Positions 61,153 to 64,000 of a stretch of DNA of 64,000 bases are shown here, one piece after another. Under the pieces are notes generated by a model. That model was not told where the DNA came from, did not search any database, and saw only the letters and a list, made by a program, of their open reading frames with translations. The position numbers and the translations under genes are program-made. The stretch spans positions 6,657,501 to 6,721,500 of the forward strand of contig CM049418.1 in assembly GCA_026929865.2 (NCBI GenBank), given 5' to 3'. Source of the stretch: Hyperoplus lanceolatus (taxonomy: Eukaryota > Chordata > Actinopteri > Uranoscopiformes > Ammodytidae). Position 1 is the first letter of the stretch; each line of letters begins with the position of its first letter.

Positions 61153-64000
61153 GGTTGTGCATAATTTGGCTGGGGACTTGTAGCTCGTTTATCATAGGCC
61201 TCGGGGGGAGAGCCGCTGCTAGTCCATCAAATGATCTTGTCTATCATTGTAATCCTCCTAACCCTCCCTCCCCCTGTAGTCCCGTATCTTCTCCCTCGGC
61301 TTTCTTTTAGACAAAAGCTAAATTAAAATGCACAGACACACACACAAGGTCATGACGCACGCAGATCACAAAGCCGCAATCCGATCAAGCAACAAAAAAG
61401 CCCCCAGTGATCTTAGTGAAAACGAAAGCTCTCTCACAAACTGTCCAGTCTCTCCTGCTATCAGCCTGTATTTAAAGCTGCTGACGTCCAATGAGAAGGT
61501 CCATATTGATGTGGAGATATTGGATTGATCTTGCAGGGATTAAGGTCAAGTAAGTGTGCTAGATAAGACAGTCAAATAAAATATTGACAGATACGATACC
61601 ATCGATTGGTGGATGAAAAGAAAAGAAAAATGTATTTTAAAAGAGATGACATGCGATGCAAGAGTGAAAGCTCAGTTAAGACACATACGGCTCCATATGT
61701 GCATGGGCTTATAAACCACCATAAGCATTATGTATTCATCATCTGCACCAATAAGATTTCTAAGTGAGGGCAGGTCCATAGGGGTCAGGCAGACTTGATT
61801 AACCTCAACCGCTCTCAAGGGAATCAGCAGGACGTTGTCATCCTAATGTGGTTCGAGTCACTACTGAAAGTTGAACTATTGTATTTGCCATGTCGGGCAT
61901 ACTACAAGCAGCATGCTGTAGTAGTAGAGAATAAGACAAATCATGGCTAAATGTTCAAACCACGGTATGTTACAAAAACTCATAGGAATGCAGGATCAAA
62001 ACACAGCTTGTTTTTGTCCTTGCCATAGAACAAAACATGTCATTTTAAACTCAATATCACATTTTGTTTTGCTCTTCCTTCCTGGCCTCTGTCTGTCAGT
62101 AAAGATCAGGTTTCTTTTGTTCTGGTGCAGGTCCACTTAAAAAGATAGGTCTCATGATATTCTATATATGTGCCATTGTAAGCAAAACCCCTAAAAATAA
62201 GAGCAGTGTGTTAGTCCGTCTCTCAGTGCTTTCCTACTTCCCTATCATATCTGTAGAACTCAACTTCAAACCCATTCACTCCCATTAAAAACTGACTGGG
62301 TACTGAAGCACACAACTGGAGTAAATTGTATACCGGTATTTGCTGGGGATTATTTTCTATGGATGATACACATTTGGTGGTCTAGTGAGAAGCTTACAGT
62401 TAAATCATTGTTTGAATGCTACTCCTTCCACTCTGAAACAGGTATAAGTCCCAGTAAAGTCGTGCTGTCGCTTTTTATTTATTTTTATTCATTCCCGCCA
62501 GAAAAAACAAGATGGTTCCCTATTAGAGAATTCCCTTCGAATAGCAGTGTGACCTTTAAATAAACTGAGATAATGTGGGGCAGGAAGCTTTACTTGGGAG
62601 GACAAATCACGCAAAAAAAAGTTACTCTCTGACGTACAAGTAGGCACGGCAGATTCAACAGATTAAAACAAATCAGATCTGGAAAGGACGCCAAATAGGA
62701 GTCAAAAGTTTAAACGTTGTGTCCATCTGTGTATGCTTGCTTGCTTTTGTTTGTTGGAAGAAAAAGGGAGGAATATCATGTATCTGGGCTACTTGTGCAC
62801 AAACAGTACAGTACACTGTTAAAAAGCAAATGCAGGCTCTATGAATTATTTCACAGACACTGAATTTCGCACAGGTGGAACCAACTCAAATGAGTAACGT
62901 GCATGCAAATACACATACAAGGAGAACATCCACTACCTTTAATAATTTACCAGGTGGGAGAGAGCCACCATCGGATGCTGCTTCCATTGCACATTAATAA
63001 TGAAGGCTCAGAGTGTGTTTGTGCGTAAGTGTGTTGCCATAGCGTCACTAATTCAACGTGTGCACATGTTTAATTAACGTCATGTATAATCCAACAATGT
63101 CAATTTCAGGTTACAATAAATTATATGCAAAAAATATTAGCTGTCAATTAGGAAGCTAGTAGAAAGAGAAACTAAACAGCCTATCTTTTTGTCCTTTTTT
63201 GTGAGAGGAAAAAGCTGCATTAGATTTGATTTAGTTGTAAGGCTCAGTGCCTCTAAAACCCAGAAGAGACCCGCTAAACACTGCAAGATTTCCTTTTTGA
63301 TCTAATAGATTCCACATTACCCCTCATGGGAATGGGGCTAGTAGAGTCCATTCATGAGTCCGCATTTCAAAACTAAAAGCCTGGAGGCTTGGGCTGATAC
63401 TATAAACACAAGAACAATATCATAACACAGAATTTGGAACATGAAACATCAGAGCCTTCAAAGTTCACCACCTGGATACAAGAGATGCAACTTTATTGAA
63501 GACCAAAGTTGCACCAGAATGTTTTTCATTCACAAACTGAATTGTATTGGTCCATGCTGTTTATGAAGAGAAGCTTTGCAATGCTTTATTCTCTGTGGGG
63601 AACCAATTGACATAACAAGCCTCTTCTATGCGATGGTATCATCATACCAGACGAGACTGCAACAGGAAAACAAAGGGTCAAATCCAATGTGAACAGCTAC
63701 ATGCCCTTAGGGATGCACGGTACTGGAACAATACAGACCTGATTAAGTGGATTGTGTTTGTTTGTGGCCCCCTTAAACACTGTAATACTTTTCTGCTTTG
63801 CTCTACAAATGTGCTACAATGTGCCAACATTTATGCTTAACCCATTGATGACGGCTGCTGCGCGATGCCACATTGCCTCTCCTGCCTGATGCTGCATCAT
63901 GCAGCATTGTTACTTTATCTAATTTTCATGGCATGCGCAGCATAGAATGCACTGTCATTGGTTTCAAATACACATGAGGTGGGTTTTGTTGATTTTTTAA

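Noticed and set aside
63889-63907. A 9-bp palindrome ATGCTGCAT-C-ATGCAGCAT at the window edge
   Set aside because: Too short, and its context is cut off by the end of the window.

Overview
This window is nuclear DNA from a ray-finned fish, most likely a teleost. The evidence is split vertebrate genes with fish-like protein sequences, very long CA/TG microsatellites, short teleost-style DNA transposons (MITEs) with terminal inverted repeats and target duplications, and low coding density. All exon coordinates come from translating the sequence, matching remembered family motifs, and requiring GT/AG borders with compatible codon phase. No search or alignment could be run.

Three protein genes are supported. 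(1) arl13b lies on the minus strand at 11169-18954. Its ten coding exons join in frame to a 404-residue ciliary GTPase. It has a Cys-Cys lipidation site, a P-loop, the unusual Gly in the switch II motif, a coiled coil, an RVDP ciliary-targeting motif and a proline-rich tail. (2) ggact lies on the plus strand with its coding exon at 22894-23340. It encodes a 148-residue gamma-glutamylamine cyclotransferase with the catalytic Glu at residue 82. (3) farp1 lies on the minus strand. Twenty-six coding exons are visible from 48941 down to the stop at 24884. They encode the FERM domain, the FERM-adjacent segment, a very large low-complexity linker, the DH (RhoGEF) domain and both PH domains. Its 5' end is not visible and probably lies beyond position 64000.

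Layout: 1-11168 is gene-poor, with microsatellites, a tandem duplication, a retroelement tail and one block that looks like a conserved non-coding element. Next come arl13b (with three MITE or foldback insertions in its introns), the arl13b/ggact divergent promoter region (about 19.0-20.9 kb), ggact, a tail-to-tail junction with farp1 near 24.0 kb, and farp1 itself. The last 15 kb (48942-64000) look like a large 5' intron of farp1.

The most unusual object is the 1.5-kb exon of farp1 at 38773-40288. It is open throughout and joins in phase to both neighbouring exons. Leaving it out would shift the frame of the DH and both PH domains. If its internal donor is not used, the frame stays open to a stop at 38699 with a canonical AATAAA 30 bases further on. 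Two products are therefore possible: a full RhoGEF with a roughly 500-residue disordered linker, or a FERM-only protein ending in a disordered tail. Other points of interest are a hAT MITE that forms part of the ggact 3' region, two foldback structures inside introns, and a perfect palindromic RFX X-box in a farp1 intron.
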